From Acidimicrobiales bacterium (GTDB lineage: Bacteria > Actinomycetota > Acidimicrobiia > Acidimicrobiales > JACCXE01): 64,000 nt of DNA. The notes beneath the pieces are model-generated. The model saw only the letters and a list, made by a program, of their open reading frames with translations. It did no database searches and had not been told where the DNA came from. Shown here piece by piece: positions 1 through 8,866 of the stretch (positions are counted from its first letter, which is position 1; each line of letters starts with the position of its first letter). The stretch lies in the NCBI GenBank assembly GCA_035546775.1, contig DASZWD010000014.1, positions 1 through 64,000 on the forward strand, written 5' to 3'. The position numbers and the translations under genes are program-made.

Positions 1-770
1 AGGAGCTTGGCGGGATCGGGACTGTCGCCGGTCTGGTCGTAGGGCAGATCGGCCCCGGCGAGGCGCACGAGGCGCTCGTCGAGTGCGGTGATGCGTGCCA
101 GCTCGTCGTCGGTGTAGCTCTCGAACCGGCGGATGTGCGGGCGGGAAAACGCGGTGTGCAACGCGATGCGGGTGCCGGGCGCGGTGCGCCCGCCGCTGCA
201 GTGCCACGTGTGGCCCGTCCAGATCGCGATCGACCCGCGGGGCGCTTCGATGGCGACGGAGTCGTCGCGCCCTTCGCCCGGGCGCGGGTGACGGAACTTG
301 TGGTGGCTGCCGGGGACGACCCGCGTCGAGCCGAGCTCGCCGCTGAAGTCGTCGAGGCACCAGATCGCGGTGGCGACGTGGATCTGGGGCGGGAACGGCT
401 CGGGGAAGAACTGGTTGTCGGCGTGGATGTGGCCGGCGTTCGAGCCCTGGTGCAGCATGCTGCCGGTAATCGTGTTGACGACGTAGCCGGGGCCGAGCAG
501 GTGCGTCATCAGCGCCACCAGTTTCGGCGTGAGGACGGCCTCGGCCACCGCGTCGTCGTGCGCCAGGAGCCGGTAGACCATCGACGTGTTGGGGCCGAAG
601 TTGAACGGCTCCGAGCCGCGGGCGTGGTGCTCGTCGGTCACGCGGATGATCGCGGCGCGCAGCCGGTCGAACAACTCGATCGGCGCCGCGTTCTCGACGA
701 CGGTGTAGCCGATGGTCGCGAGATCCGACACGTTGCGCTCGAGCCCGAGCTCGGCGATCGCGGCCGGCAT
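1..770 (-). CDS. Phytanoyl-CoA dioxygenase family protein (3' end cut off)
   Basis: A Fe(II)/2-oxoglutarate-dependent oxygenase of the PhyH family, which typically hydroxylates acyl-CoAs or small organic acids in the cytoplasm. The reading frame is open from the ATG at 770 to the window edge (about 256 residues seen). The iron-binding HxD is visible as GHIHADNQFF near residue 115. The distal histidine is in a TWHCSGG segment followed by an arginine that would bind 2-oxoglutarate (TRIALH). The start lies 5 nt behind the stop of the upstream acyl-CoA dehydrogenase gene, so both are probably one transcript. It is a paralogue in family, though not closely in sequence, of the PhyH protein at 43976-44785. 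The substrate cannot be read from the sequence. Confidence 0.85.
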   Translation of the reverse strand, partial: MPAAIAELGLERNVSDLATIGYTVVENAAPIELFDRLRAAIIRVTDEHHARGSEPFNFGPNTSMVYRLLAHDDAVAEAVLTPKLVALMTHLLGPGYVVNTITGSMLHQGSNAGHIHADNQFFPEPFPPQIHVATAIWCLDDFSGELGSTRVVPGSHHKFRHPRPGEGRDDSVAIEAPRGSIAIWTGHTWHCSGGRTAPGTRIALHTAFSRPHIRRFESYTDDELARITALDERLVRLAGADLPYDQTGDSPDPAKL

Positions 771-775
771 TGGCG

Positions 776-1957
776 TCAGCTCCGCGGGACCTGCGACCAC
801 GGCAGGTCCTTGTCGACGCGCGGGTCGCCGGGGAGTCCGAGGACGCGCTCGGCGAGGATGTTCTTGCCGATGTCCGCGGTGCCGCCGCCGATCGTGCCGC
901 CCTTGGAAGTGAGGAACGCGCGCGCCACGTCGGGGTTCTCGTCGTTCATGGCTGATCCACCCATGAGCGTCGGTTGCACCATGTCGTAGTTGTCGATGAG
1001 CAGGCCGTCGGGTCCGAGGAACTCGAGAGCCAGCGCCCACGTGTCGTGCAGGATCGTGGTGTAGGCCAGCTTCACCACGGACCCTTCGGGGCCGGGCGTG
1101 CCCTGATCGCGCATCTCCTGGGCGCGGATGGTGGTGAGGCGCACCAGCTCGTTGTCGATCCAGGCGCGCACGAGTTCGTCGCGCGCCGCGTCGTCGTCGC
1201 GCCAGCGCTCCCGGAACAGGCCCATCGCCTCGCCGATGGCACCCGACCCACGCGGCGCGCGCGACAGGTGCCCGAAGGCAACGCGCTCGTTCATGAGCGT
1301 GGTGAGCGCGACCGCCCAGCCGTCGCCGACGTCGCCCACACGCAGTGCGTCGGGCGTGCGGGCGTCGGTAAAGAACACCTCGTTGAACTCGGCTTCGCCG
1401 TTGATCTGGCGCAGGGGCCGCACCTCGATGCCGGGCTGGCGCACGTCGATGAGGAAGTACGTGAGGCCGCGGTGTTTCGGCTGCTCCGGATCGGTGCGGG
1501 CGAGGATCATGGCCCAGTCGGCGATGTGGGCGAGCGTCGTCCACACCTTCTGGCCGTTGATGACCCACTCGTCTCCGTCGCGCACCGCCCGCGTCGCCAG
1601 CGACGCGAGGTCGGAGCCGGCGCCCGGCTCGCTGAAGAACTGGCACCAGATCTCTTCGCACGTGAACGCCTTGCGGAGGAAGCGCTGCTTCTGCTCCTCG
1701 GTCCCCCGGGCGACGATCGTCGGCCCCGCCATGCCGATGCCCATGAAGTTCACGTTCACGTTGCTCGGCGCGCCTGCTTCTTCGAGCCGGGCGTCGACGT
1801 CCTCCTGCAGCTTCGGGTCGAGCGCCAGCCCGCCGTAGCCGACCGGGAAGTGCACCCACGCCAACCCGAGGTCGTATTGCGCGCCCCAGAACTCCGCAGG
1901 TGGCGTCGTCGCCGGCGGGTGCTTGCGCAGCAGCTCGTCGATCAACTCGTCAATCAT
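776..1957 (-). CDS. Acyl-CoA dehydrogenase
   Basis: FAD-dependent alpha,beta-desaturation of an acyl-CoA thioester in the cytoplasm. The 393-residue length is normal for the family. Visible hallmarks are the FAD/substrate segment CQFFSEPGAGSDLAS near residue 110, the KVWTTLAHIADW segment near 140, and the C-terminal GGTADIGKNILAERVLGLP. A GAGGGAG-like purine stretch lies about 7-12 nt before the ATG, after an AT-rich segment (TACATT around 1995) that may be the promoter. It is followed 5 nt later by the PhyH gene. The FadE-like sequence resembles the actinobacterial enzymes used on branched or cyclic acyl chains, but substrate choice is not visible. Confidence 0.92.
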   Translation of the reverse strand: MIDELIDELLRKHPPATTPPAEFWGAQYDLGLAWVHFPVGYGGLALDPKLQEDVDARLEEAGAPSNVNVNFMGIGMAGPTIVARGTEEQKQRFLRKAFTCEEIWCQFFSEPGAGSDLASLATRAVRDGDEWVINGQKVWTTLAHIADWAMILARTDPEQPKHRGLTYFLIDVRQPGIEVRPLRQINGEAEFNEVFFTDARTPDALRVGDVGDGWAVALTTLMNERVAFGHLSRAPRGSGAIGEAMGLFRERWRDDDAARDELVRAWIDNELVRLTTIRAQEMRDQGTPGPEGSVVKLAYTTILHDTWALALEFLGPDGLLIDNYDMVQPTLMGGSAMNDENPDVARAFLTSKGGTIGGGTADIGKNILAERVLGLPGDPRVDKDLPWSQVPRS

Positions 1958-2002
1958 CAGGGGCTCCCTCGGCAGCCAGAATGTGAACCGTCATTAATGT
2001 AA

Positions 2003-3445
2003 TCAGCCGATGTCGATCGTCGGGCCGGTGTAGTTGAAGCAGCCGCAACCGTCGTCGAAACGAACAAGTCGCGCCGCGCTCGCGCCGTCGTGGCGGCCGG
2101 GACCGAACGTGTCGGCGATCGAGTACACCGGCTGGAACGACGTGCCCATCGACTCGACCGCCGTCCGCAGGGCGGCGGCGTCGAAGCGGCCGGCGCGCTC
2201 AACGGCCGCCTTGAGGAAGAACAGGGCGTCGCAGAACCGCGCGATCGAGGTGTTCTGCGCCGCCTGGTAACACAGCTTCGTGGCGTCGTTGGGTGGCGGC
2301 AGCTGGGCTGGATACACGTCGCTCGGCGGCGACCAGCCCACGGCGAGCGCGCCGTGCAGCTGACCCGCCGGAGCCTGATCGGTCACGAAATACGGGATGT
2401 CGAGCGAGTTCATGGCGTAGCGCGGCTTGAATCCCTGGGCCTGCGACGCGCTCATGAACAAGAAAGGCACGGCGCCGCCGGTCGGTACGAACAGCACGTG
2501 ATCGACCCGCTCGGCGCGCATGCGGAGGATGGCGCTGCCGATCTGCGCGCCGACGTCGGCCGCTTGCGCCGCCGAGTCGGGGTGGTTGAGGGCCACCTCG
2601 TCGACCACGTTGACGTGATGTGCGGCCAGCCGGGGCCGCAACACGTTGGCCACGAAGCGCGCGTGCTGGTCGAGGTCGTAACGCACGATGGCGACGCGCG
2701 CACCGGCGTCGAAGTAACCGCCGGACGCCAGGACGTCGACGTAGAAGCCCATGCGGTCGGCGTTCACCGAAAAGGGCATGTACAGGTAGGGCAGGTACTG
2801 CTTCCACTGCTGGCCGTCGACGACGTAGTGGTAGTCCCAGATCAGCGGAACGTGCTTCTTCGACAGACAGTCGGCGGTGACGATCGTCGGCAACACCGCG
2901 CCCGAGATCACCGCGAAGACGTGGTTGTCGTCGGCGAAGTCGGTGCACGTCGCCTGGCCCTCGGCGTCGAAAGAGCCGTCGAGCGGGTTGCTGAGGTGGA
3001 AGACGGGATCGATCTTGCGCCCGGCGATACCGCCGTGGTCGTTGATCCAGTTCACGAGGTTGCGCACGTAGGGCGTGGAGTCGGGTGGGGCGTTCTTCGC
3101 TCCGAGCGCGGTGTAGGCCGCGCCGAGGTCCTTGCTCAAGTGGAAGCCGATACGCACGGGCGCGCTCGTCGCGCGTCCGGCGACGGACGTCGCGCTCTTG
3201 CCCTTGACCGTCGACGCCGTACCCGCGGCCGCCGTTGGCGCTGTCGTGTTGCCGGTCGCAGTGTCGCCGGCCAGCGCACTCGTGGCACTGGCAGATGCTG
3301 CACTCGAGCTCGTCGACGTCGTGGCGTCGTTGCGCAGCAGCGCGTTCACGTCGACGCGCCGGCCGCCGCCGGTCGAGCACGCCGACGCAAACAGCACGAG
3401 CGTCGCCGCGGCCACCACCAGCGGTGTACGTCCCTTGTCGCTCAT
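2003..3445 (-). CDS. LivK-like substrate-binding lipoprotein
   Basis: Predicted extracytoplasmic ligand-binding protein of the branched-chain amino acid/amide (type I periplasmic binding protein) family, 480 residues. A lipoprotein signal ends in LFASACSTG with the lipidated cysteine near residue 23. A Ser/Thr/Ala-rich linker of about 75 residues follows, then the binding domain starting near VRIGFHLSKDLG. The segment with WINDHGGIAGRKI is typical of the family. The C-terminus carries an unusual DDGCGCFNYTGP motif shared with the paralogue at 20621-22138. It is divergently transcribed from the amidohydrolase at 3502 and lies about 1.4 kb from the LivHMG fusion gene, so it is a candidate binding partner for that importer. 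The ligand is unknown. Confidence 0.85.
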   Translation of the reverse strand: MSDKGRTPLVVAAATLVLFASACSTGGGRRVDVNALLRNDATTSTSSSAASASATSALAGDTATGNTTAPTAAAGTASTVKGKSATSVAGRATSAPVRIGFHLSKDLGAAYTALGAKNAPPDSTPYVRNLVNWINDHGGIAGRKIDPVFHLSNPLDGSFDAEGQATCTDFADDNHVFAVISGAVLPTIVTADCLSKKHVPLIWDYHYVVDGQQWKQYLPYLYMPFSVNADRMGFYVDVLASGGYFDAGARVAIVRYDLDQHARFVANVLRPRLAAHHVNVVDEVALNHPDSAAQAADVGAQIGSAILRMRAERVDHVLFVPTGGAVPFLFMSASQAQGFKPRYAMNSLDIPYFVTDQAPAGQLHGALAVGWSPPSDVYPAQLPPPNDATKLCYQAAQNTSIARFCDALFFLKAAVERAGRFDAAALRTAVESMGTSFQPVYSIADTFGPGRHDGASAARLVRFDDGCGCFNYTGPTIDIG

Positions 3446-3501
3446 TGTGAGTTGTAGTTAACTTCTTTTCGCTGGGCTGCGCCGGACGAAAGGGGTCGAC
3501 T

Positions 3502-4737
3502 GTGACCTACCGCATGGGGATCGCCGACGGCTATCCGATCATCGACGCTGATACGCACATCACCGAACCTCCGGATTTGTGGACGTCGCGCTTGCCGAAG
3601 AAGTACCTCGAGCAGGCGCCGCGCGTCATCGACGGCCTGCACGGTGGCAAGGCGTGGGCGATGCCGAACGGCAACACCATGTCGCTCAGCATCCTGATCA
3701 ACACCGCGGGTCAGCACCCCATGGACTGGGAGATGATCCCGAAGGACGGTTTCGACCGCATGCGCAAGGGCGCGTGGGATCCCGCCGAGCGCATCCAGGA
3801 CATGAACATCGACATGGTCGACGTGCACCTGATCTTCCCGTCCTACGCGTTCATGATCATGGGCAACGACAAGGATCACGACGCCTACCTGGCCAACGTG
3901 CGCGCCTACAACGACTGGATGGCCGAGTTCTGCTCGTACGCCCCCGACCGCTTGTACGCCTACGCCGCGCTGCCCCACAGCGGCGTCGAGGACGCGATCG
4001 CCGAGGCCAAGCGCATCCGCAAGTACCCGTGCTTCAAGTCGGTCGTGCTGCGCACCTGGCCCAGCGGGGCGACCGTCGCCAAGCACCCCGTCGACGACCC
4101 GTTCTGGTCGGCGATGGAGGATCTCGATCTCGGCGTCGCCTGCCACGTGGGCTTCAACATCGGTGGCGAACTACGCGATCCGGACGTCCTGCTCAATATG
4201 GCGACGCTGCCGTTCATCAACCAGGAGAAGCTCGCGATCTCCGCCATGCCGGTGCTGTCGGAGATGGTGCTCGGCGGCGCGCTCGAGCGTCACCCGCGGC
4301 TGCGCTTCGGGCTGCTCGAAGTGGGCGTCGCGTGGGTCCCGTTCTTCATGGAACAGTCCGACGACAACTACATGCGTCACCGCTTCTGGACCAACTCGCA
4401 CTTGTCGATGCCGCCGTCGGAGTACTGGAGCCGGCAGTGCTTCGCCAGCTTCCAGGTCGACACGTACGGGCTCGCCAACCGCGACCGTGTCGGCATCGAC
4501 ACCATCATGTGGACGAGCGACTACCCCCACGCCGGTTCCGACTGGCCCTACGCCCGTGAGCGCATCAACATGCAGCTCGGCCATCTGCCCGAGGACGAGA
4601 AGCGCAAGATCCTGTGTGACAACGTGGCGCGCTTCTACGGTCTCGACGCCTCCGACCTGGCGCGGGCGACGGGCGCGAGCACGAACGAGGCGAAGCCCAA
4701 GCGGGCGGCGAAGGCGCCCGTCAAGGCCCGGGCCTGA
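3502..4737 (+). CDS. Amidohydrolase-family metal-dependent hydrolase
   Basis: A TIM-barrel hydrolase or decarboxylase of the amidohydrolase_2 type (PF04909-like), 411 residues, cytoplasmic. The N-terminal metal site is IIDADTHITEPPDLW (DxHxxE). A later histidine is in ACHVGFNIGG, and the catalytic aspartate is in TIMWTSDYPHAGSDWP. The GTG start at 3502 is preceded by a purine-rich AAAGGGG about 6 nt upstream. The C-terminal 25 residues are Ala/Lys-rich. Enzymes of this subfamily act in aromatic and heterocyclic degradation in actinobacteria. The position just upstream of the importer operon suggests the same catabolic setting, but this is inference. Confidence 0.85.
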   Translation: MTYRMGIADGYPIIDADTHITEPPDLWTSRLPKKYLEQAPRVIDGLHGGKAWAMPNGNTMSLSILINTAGQHPMDWEMIPKDGFDRMRKGAWDPAERIQDMNIDMVDVHLIFPSYAFMIMGNDKDHDAYLANVRAYNDWMAEFCSYAPDRLYAYAALPHSGVEDAIAEAKRIRKYPCFKSVVLRTWPSGATVAKHPVDDPFWSAMEDLDLGVACHVGFNIGGELRDPDVLLNMATLPFINQEKLAISAMPVLSEMVLGGALERHPRLRFGLLEVGVAWVPFFMEQSDDNYMRHRFWTNSHLSMPPSEYWSRQCFASFQVDTYGLANRDRVGIDTIMWTSDYPHAGSDWPYARERINMQLGHLPEDEKRKILCDNVARFYGLDASDLARATGASTNEAKPKRAAKAPVKARA

Positions 4738-4799
4738 CGCGCTACGTTATTTCCCGTTCACATCGCGCCGGGTAGCTGAGCTCCCGGGAGAGGAGCCAG

Positions 4800-7700
4800 T
4801 TGCGGGTGGTGGGGTCCCCAAACCGGGCACGCGGCCTTCGTTGGTGGCGCGTCCTACTGGTGCTCGGTGTCGTGCTCGTGGCGCTCTTCCCCGCGACGCG
4901 CGGCCTGGCGGACGCACCGGCGCAGCAGGGCTGGTGGTACCGCCTGCACAGCGGCAGCATCGCCGCGCCGGCGCCCCCTGACGCACCCGACGGCGGGCTC
5001 TACGTCGCCGCCGATCCCGCCGGTCCGTTGGCGGTCGCCGCGCTGCGCTTCCGCGCCGCGGTGCCGGGCACGCTCACCCTGAAACTCGCGGACAGCACGG
5101 CGCCGGCGAGCACGTCGGTCGCGCTGTCGCCGGCGACCAAGGCGTGGACGGCAGTCCAAGACGGCGACTGGGCCAAGGCGCCGACCTACGACGCGTCGGT
5201 GTCGATCGCCGGCAAAGCCGCGGCGGACGGCAAGTCGATCACGTGGTCGCTACCGGCGACGTTCCCGCTCCGAGATGGCGCCATCGACGTCGTGCTGCTC
5301 CAGACCGGTTCGGGCCTGGCGTCGACGCCGCTGGTGAAGCCGGGTGGCGACGCCTACCAACCGACGGCGCCGCCCGTGACGGCGTCGACGGCGCCCGAAG
5401 TGGCGGTCACCGACGACGGCGCTGCCTTCGCCCCTGACGAGTTCGCCGGCGACATCGTTTCCGGCGACACCGTGCCGACCGACGACACGGTCGTGACCGA
5501 ACCCCCGGCGCCCGCCGGCGGCACGTTTGCCGAGCCGGGCAAGACCTTCGCCAGCGGTAGCGTTGGCAGCGGCAAGTCCGCCGGCGGCCTGCACCACCTC
5601 GAGTTTCCGTTCCCGGTGCTGGTGCTGGGCGCCATCACCGGCATGACCTACGGCATCCTCGCCGTCGGTCTGGTGCTGATCTACCGCTCGAACCGCATCA
5701 TCAATTTCGCCCACGGCGAGATCGGCGCGTTCGCCGCGGCGGTGCTCGGCGTCACCGTCACGCGCTGGCACGTGCCGTACTGGATCGCGTTCCCCGGCGC
5801 GCTCGCCATCGCGGCGGGGATCGGAGCGCTGAGCGAAGTCGTCGTGGTGCGCCGCCTGCGCAAAGCGCCGCCGGTGATGAGCATCGTCGGCACGCTCGGC
5901 CTCGCCAGCTTCCTGCTGGTGTTCTCGTTGGTGGTGAACAGCCAGGCGAGCGCGGGCCGGTTGTTCCCGCAGCCGGCGTTCCTCCCCGAGTTCGACATCG
6001 GCGCCCTTCGAGTCACCCGGGCGTACTCGGCGATGCTGTTCATCACGCCGCTGCTCGTCGCCGGCCTCGTCGTGTTCCTGCGCAAGAGCCGGTCGGGCCT
6101 CGGCATCCGCGCCGCGGCGGCCAACCAGGACGCGGCGCGCCTCGCCGGCGTCTTCGCGGCGCGCATGTCGACGCTGGCATGGGCGATCGCCGGAGCGGTG
6201 TCGGCCTTCACCGCCATCCTCGTGTTGCCGACACGCGGTTTCGCCAACGCGCAGTTTCTCGGTCCGGGCCTCCTGCTGCGTGCCCTCGCCGCCGCGGTGG
6301 TCGCGCGGATGGTCAGCCTGCCGATCGCCCTGTTCGTCGGCATCGCCGTGGGCATCGTCGAGCAGATGCTGTTGTGGAACTACCCGCGCGGCGGCCTCGT
6401 CGAGGCGGTCCTGTTCATCGGCATCCTGGCCGTGCTCGTGTTGCAGCGCAGCCGCGGGCTCACCCGCGACGAGGAGAAGGGGAGCTGGGCCGCGGTGCAG
6501 CCGTGGGAGCCGCTGCCCGAGAAGCTGCGCGAGATCTGGCCGATCCGCAACCTCGGCCTCATCATGGCGGGCATCGGCCTCGCCGTCGCCTTGTTGATGC
6601 CGGTGTTCTCGACGAACGCCACGTCGGTCACGCTCGTCGTGATCATGGCCTTCGCCATCGTCGGCCTCTCCGTCGGCGTGGTCACGGGCCTCGGCGGTCA
6701 GCTGTCGCTCGGTCAGTTCGCACTCGCGGGCGTCGGTGCCACGGTGTCCTACGTCGTCACGTACCACACCGGCAACTACTTCCTCGGCTTCCTGTGCGCC
6801 GGTCTGGCCGCGGCTGCGGTGTCGCTAGGTATCGGGATTCCGGCGCTGCGCATCCGCGGGCTCATGCTCGCCGTCACCACGCTCGGCTTCGCGCTGGCCA
6901 CCCAGGGCTGGCTGTTCCAGCAGTCCTGGATGCTCGGCGAGGGCATCGATCCCGGCCGGCCGATCATCGGCCACACCACCTTCGACACCGGCAAGAAGTA
7001 CTACCTATTCGCGCTCATCCCGCTCGTGCTGACCGTGTGGCTGGCGCGCAACATCTGGACGAGCGGCGTGGGCCGGCGCCTGCGCGCCATCCGCGACAAC
7101 GAGGCGGCGGCGCGGGCCTTCACCATCCCGTCCACCGCGGTGAAGCTGCAGGGGTTCGTGCTCGCCGGCTTCCTCGCGGGCGTCGGCGGCGCGGTGTACG
7201 GCCACGCACTGTCGCGCCTGTCGTCGACGGCGTTCCCGATCGGTGCGAGCATCAACGTCGCGGCGATGACCGTCCTTGGTGGCATCGGCGTGCTCGCCGG
7301 CCCGCTGATCGGCGCGTTCTACATCATCGGCATCCCACAGTTCCTCCCGCTCGACAATGCAGGGCTCGCGGCGACGTCGCTCGGCTGGCTCGTACTCATC
7401 TTGTACTTCCCGGGTGGCATCGCGCAGATGCTCAAGGGCGTGCGCGACCGGGTGATCGACTTCATCGCCCGGCGCGCCGGCGTCGACCCCGTCGCGATCC
7501 GCGCCGAAGAGGACGCCGCCGACGACGCCGTGCACGCGGCCGGACCGCTGGAGCTCACGCGCCACATCCCGCGCCACGTCCCCGAGGAGGGGCCGCTGCT
7601 CGAAGTGCGTGACATTGCCAAGTCCTTCGGTGGCGTGCGGGCCGTCGACGGCGTCAGCTTCGACGTGCGGCCGGGTGAGACGCTCGGGCTCATCGGCCAG

Positions 7701-8387
7701 AACGGCGCCGGCAAGACGACGCTGTTCGAGCTCATCGGCGGCTTCACCAAAGCCGACGCCGGCCAGGTCATCCTCGCCGGCAAGGACATCAGCAACTTCG
7801 GCCCCGAGGCCCGCGGTCACCTCGGCCTCATTCGCTCGTTCCAGGACGCGGCGCTGTTCCCGACGATGACGGTGCTCGAGACGGTGATGCTGTCGCTCGA
7901 GCGCGCTGAACCGACGCGGCTGCCGCTTTCACTCGTCGGGCTCGGCCGCACGGAGCGGCGCAAGGAGGAACGCGCCCGCGAACTCATCTCGGCGATGGGC
8001 CTCTACGCGTTCCGCAACAAGCAGATCGCCGCGCTGTCGACGGGTACGCGCCGCATCACCGAGTTGACGTGCCTCGTCGCCCTCGAGCCGACGCTGTTGC
8101 TGCTCGACGAACCCGCGTCGGGCATCGCGCAGCGCGAGACCGAGGCGCTCGGTGACCTGCTGGCGCGCCTGAAGCAGACCCTCGACATGACGCTGATCAT
8201 CATCGAGCACGACATCCCGCTGATCATGCGACTGTCCGATCGCGTGGTGGCGATGGAGTCGGGCCGCGTGATTGCGGACGGGACGCCCGACGAGGTGCGC
8301 AACAACCCACTCGTGGTCGAGTCGTATCTCGGCGGCGACGTGCGCGCCATCGAGCGTTCGGACGCACTCGTGGGGGTGGGGAAGTGA
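4800..8387 (+). CDS. Fused LivH-LivM-LivG ABC importer polypeptide
   Basis: A single 1195-residue protein that joins three normally separate subunits of a branched-chain amino acid-type ABC importer. Residues about 18-36 form a signal/anchor segment. Residues 40-260 form an extracytoplasmic Ala/Thr-rich, beta-type region. Residues 270-560 are a LivH-like permease (RSNRIINFAHGEIGAF), about 580-885 a LivM-like permease (GLGGQLSLGQFALAGVGA), and 920-1190 a LivG-like ATPase. The ATPase has Walker A GQNGAGKTT near 965, an atypical signature LSTGTRR near 1078 instead of LSGGQ, and Walker B LLLLDEPASG near 1100. The start is TTG with AGGAG 4 nt upstream; an in-frame GTG at 4806 is an alternative. 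The stop overlaps the next gene as TGATG. The second ATPase subunit (LivF) is on the MFS fusion two genes on. Confidence 0.9.
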   Translation: MRVVGSPNRARGLRWWRVLLVLGVVLVALFPATRGLADAPAQQGWWYRLHSGSIAAPAPPDAPDGGLYVAADPAGPLAVAALRFRAAVPGTLTLKLADSTAPASTSVALSPATKAWTAVQDGDWAKAPTYDASVSIAGKAAADGKSITWSLPATFPLRDGAIDVVLLQTGSGLASTPLVKPGGDAYQPTAPPVTASTAPEVAVTDDGAAFAPDEFAGDIVSGDTVPTDDTVVTEPPAPAGGTFAEPGKTFASGSVGSGKSAGGLHHLEFPFPVLVLGAITGMTYGILAVGLVLIYRSNRIINFAHGEIGAFAAAVLGVTVTRWHVPYWIAFPGALAIAAGIGALSEVVVVRRLRKAPPVMSIVGTLGLASFLLVFSLVVNSQASAGRLFPQPAFLPEFDIGALRVTRAYSAMLFITPLLVAGLVVFLRKSRSGLGIRAAAANQDAARLAGVFAARMSTLAWAIAGAVSAFTAILVLPTRGFANAQFLGPGLLLRALAAAVVARMVSLPIALFVGIAVGIVEQMLLWNYPRGGLVEAVLFIGILAVLVLQRSRGLTRDEEKGSWAAVQPWEPLPEKLREIWPIRNLGLIMAGIGLAVALLMPVFSTNATSVTLVVIMAFAIVGLSVGVVTGLGGQLSLGQFALAGVGATVSYVVTYHTGNYFLGFLCAGLAAAAVSLGIGIPALRIRGLMLAVTTLGFALATQGWLFQQSWMLGEGIDPGRPIIGHTTFDTGKKYYLFALIPLVLTVWLARNIWTSGVGRRLRAIRDNEAAARAFTIPSTAVKLQGFVLAGFLAGVGGAVYGHALSRLSSTAFPIGASINVAAMTVLGGIGVLAGPLIGAFYIIGIPQFLPLDNAGLAATSLGWLVLILYFPGGIAQMLKGVRDRVIDFIARRAGVDPVAIRAEEDAADDAVHAAGPLELTRHIPRHVPEEGPLLEVRDIAKSFGGVRAVDGVSFDVRPGETLGLIGQNGAGKTTLFELIGGFTKADAGQVILAGKDISNFGPEARGHLGLIRSFQDAALFPTMTVLETVMLSLERAEPTRLPLSLVGLGRTERRKEERARELISAMGLYAFRNKQIAALSTGTRRITELTCLVALEPTLLLLDEPASGIAQRETEALGDLLARLKQTLDMTLIIIEHDIPLIMRLSDRVVAMESGRVIADGTPDEVRNNPLVVESYLGGDVRAIERSDALVGVGK

Positions 8388-8866
8388 TGCGCCGCCTTGC
8401 CTTTGTCCTCGTGGTGTTGACGCTGCTGCCGGCGTGCGCTGTGAGCGGACTCGGCTTCTCGAACGACCACCGCGTTGACATCGTGGCGCCCGACAACCGC
8501 GCCAAGGTCGACCTGCCGGTCACCATCAAGTGGCGGGCGCCGGGCATCACGCACGCCGCCGACGGCACGCCGTTCTTCGTCGTGTTCCTGGACCGGGCGC
8601 CGATCCGTCCCGGACAGACGCTGCGTGCCGTGGCCGACGACAGCTGCAACCGGACGCCCGGCTGCCCGGATCTGGCGTACTTGCGCGACCGGTACGTCTT
8701 CGTCACAAAGAAGACTTCGCTCACGCTCGCCGTCGTTCCCAAGCCCACCGGTCAGCGGACCGGGGCCAAGGAGTCGCATGAGGCGACCATCGTCCTCGTG
8801 AACGCCGACGGCCGTCGCATCGGCGAAGCCGCCTACACCGTCGACTTCACGGTCAAGTCCCGATGA
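8387..8866 (+). CDS. Small lipoprotein between the two importer genes
   Basis: 159-residue predicted lipoprotein of unknown function. The signal peptide ends in LTLLPACAVS with the cysteine near residue 17. The rest has alternating hydrophobic strands (VDIVAPDNRAKVDLPVTIKW) reminiscent of an Ig-like beta sandwich, with a C-x6-C pair (DDSCNRTPGC). It overlaps the LivHMG stop by one base (TGATG), and its own stop overlaps the MFS-LivF start by four bases (ATGA). It is therefore translated with both importer genes and probably acts in the same envelope complex. An in-frame GTG one codon earlier (8384) is possible. Confidence 0.75.
   Translation: MRRLAFVLVVLTLLPACAVSGLGFSNDHRVDIVAPDNRAKVDLPVTIKWRAPGITHAADGTPFFVVFLDRAPIRPGQTLRAVADDSCNRTPGCPDLAYLRDRYVFVTKKTSLTLAVVPKPTGQRTGAKESHEATIVLVNADGRRIGEAAYTVDFTVKSR

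Noticed and set aside
5250-6767. 505-residue open frame on the minus strand inside the LivHMG gene
   Set aside because: It is Asp/Arg/His-rich without any fold pattern and lies opposite a clear transporter; a typical high-GC antisense frame.
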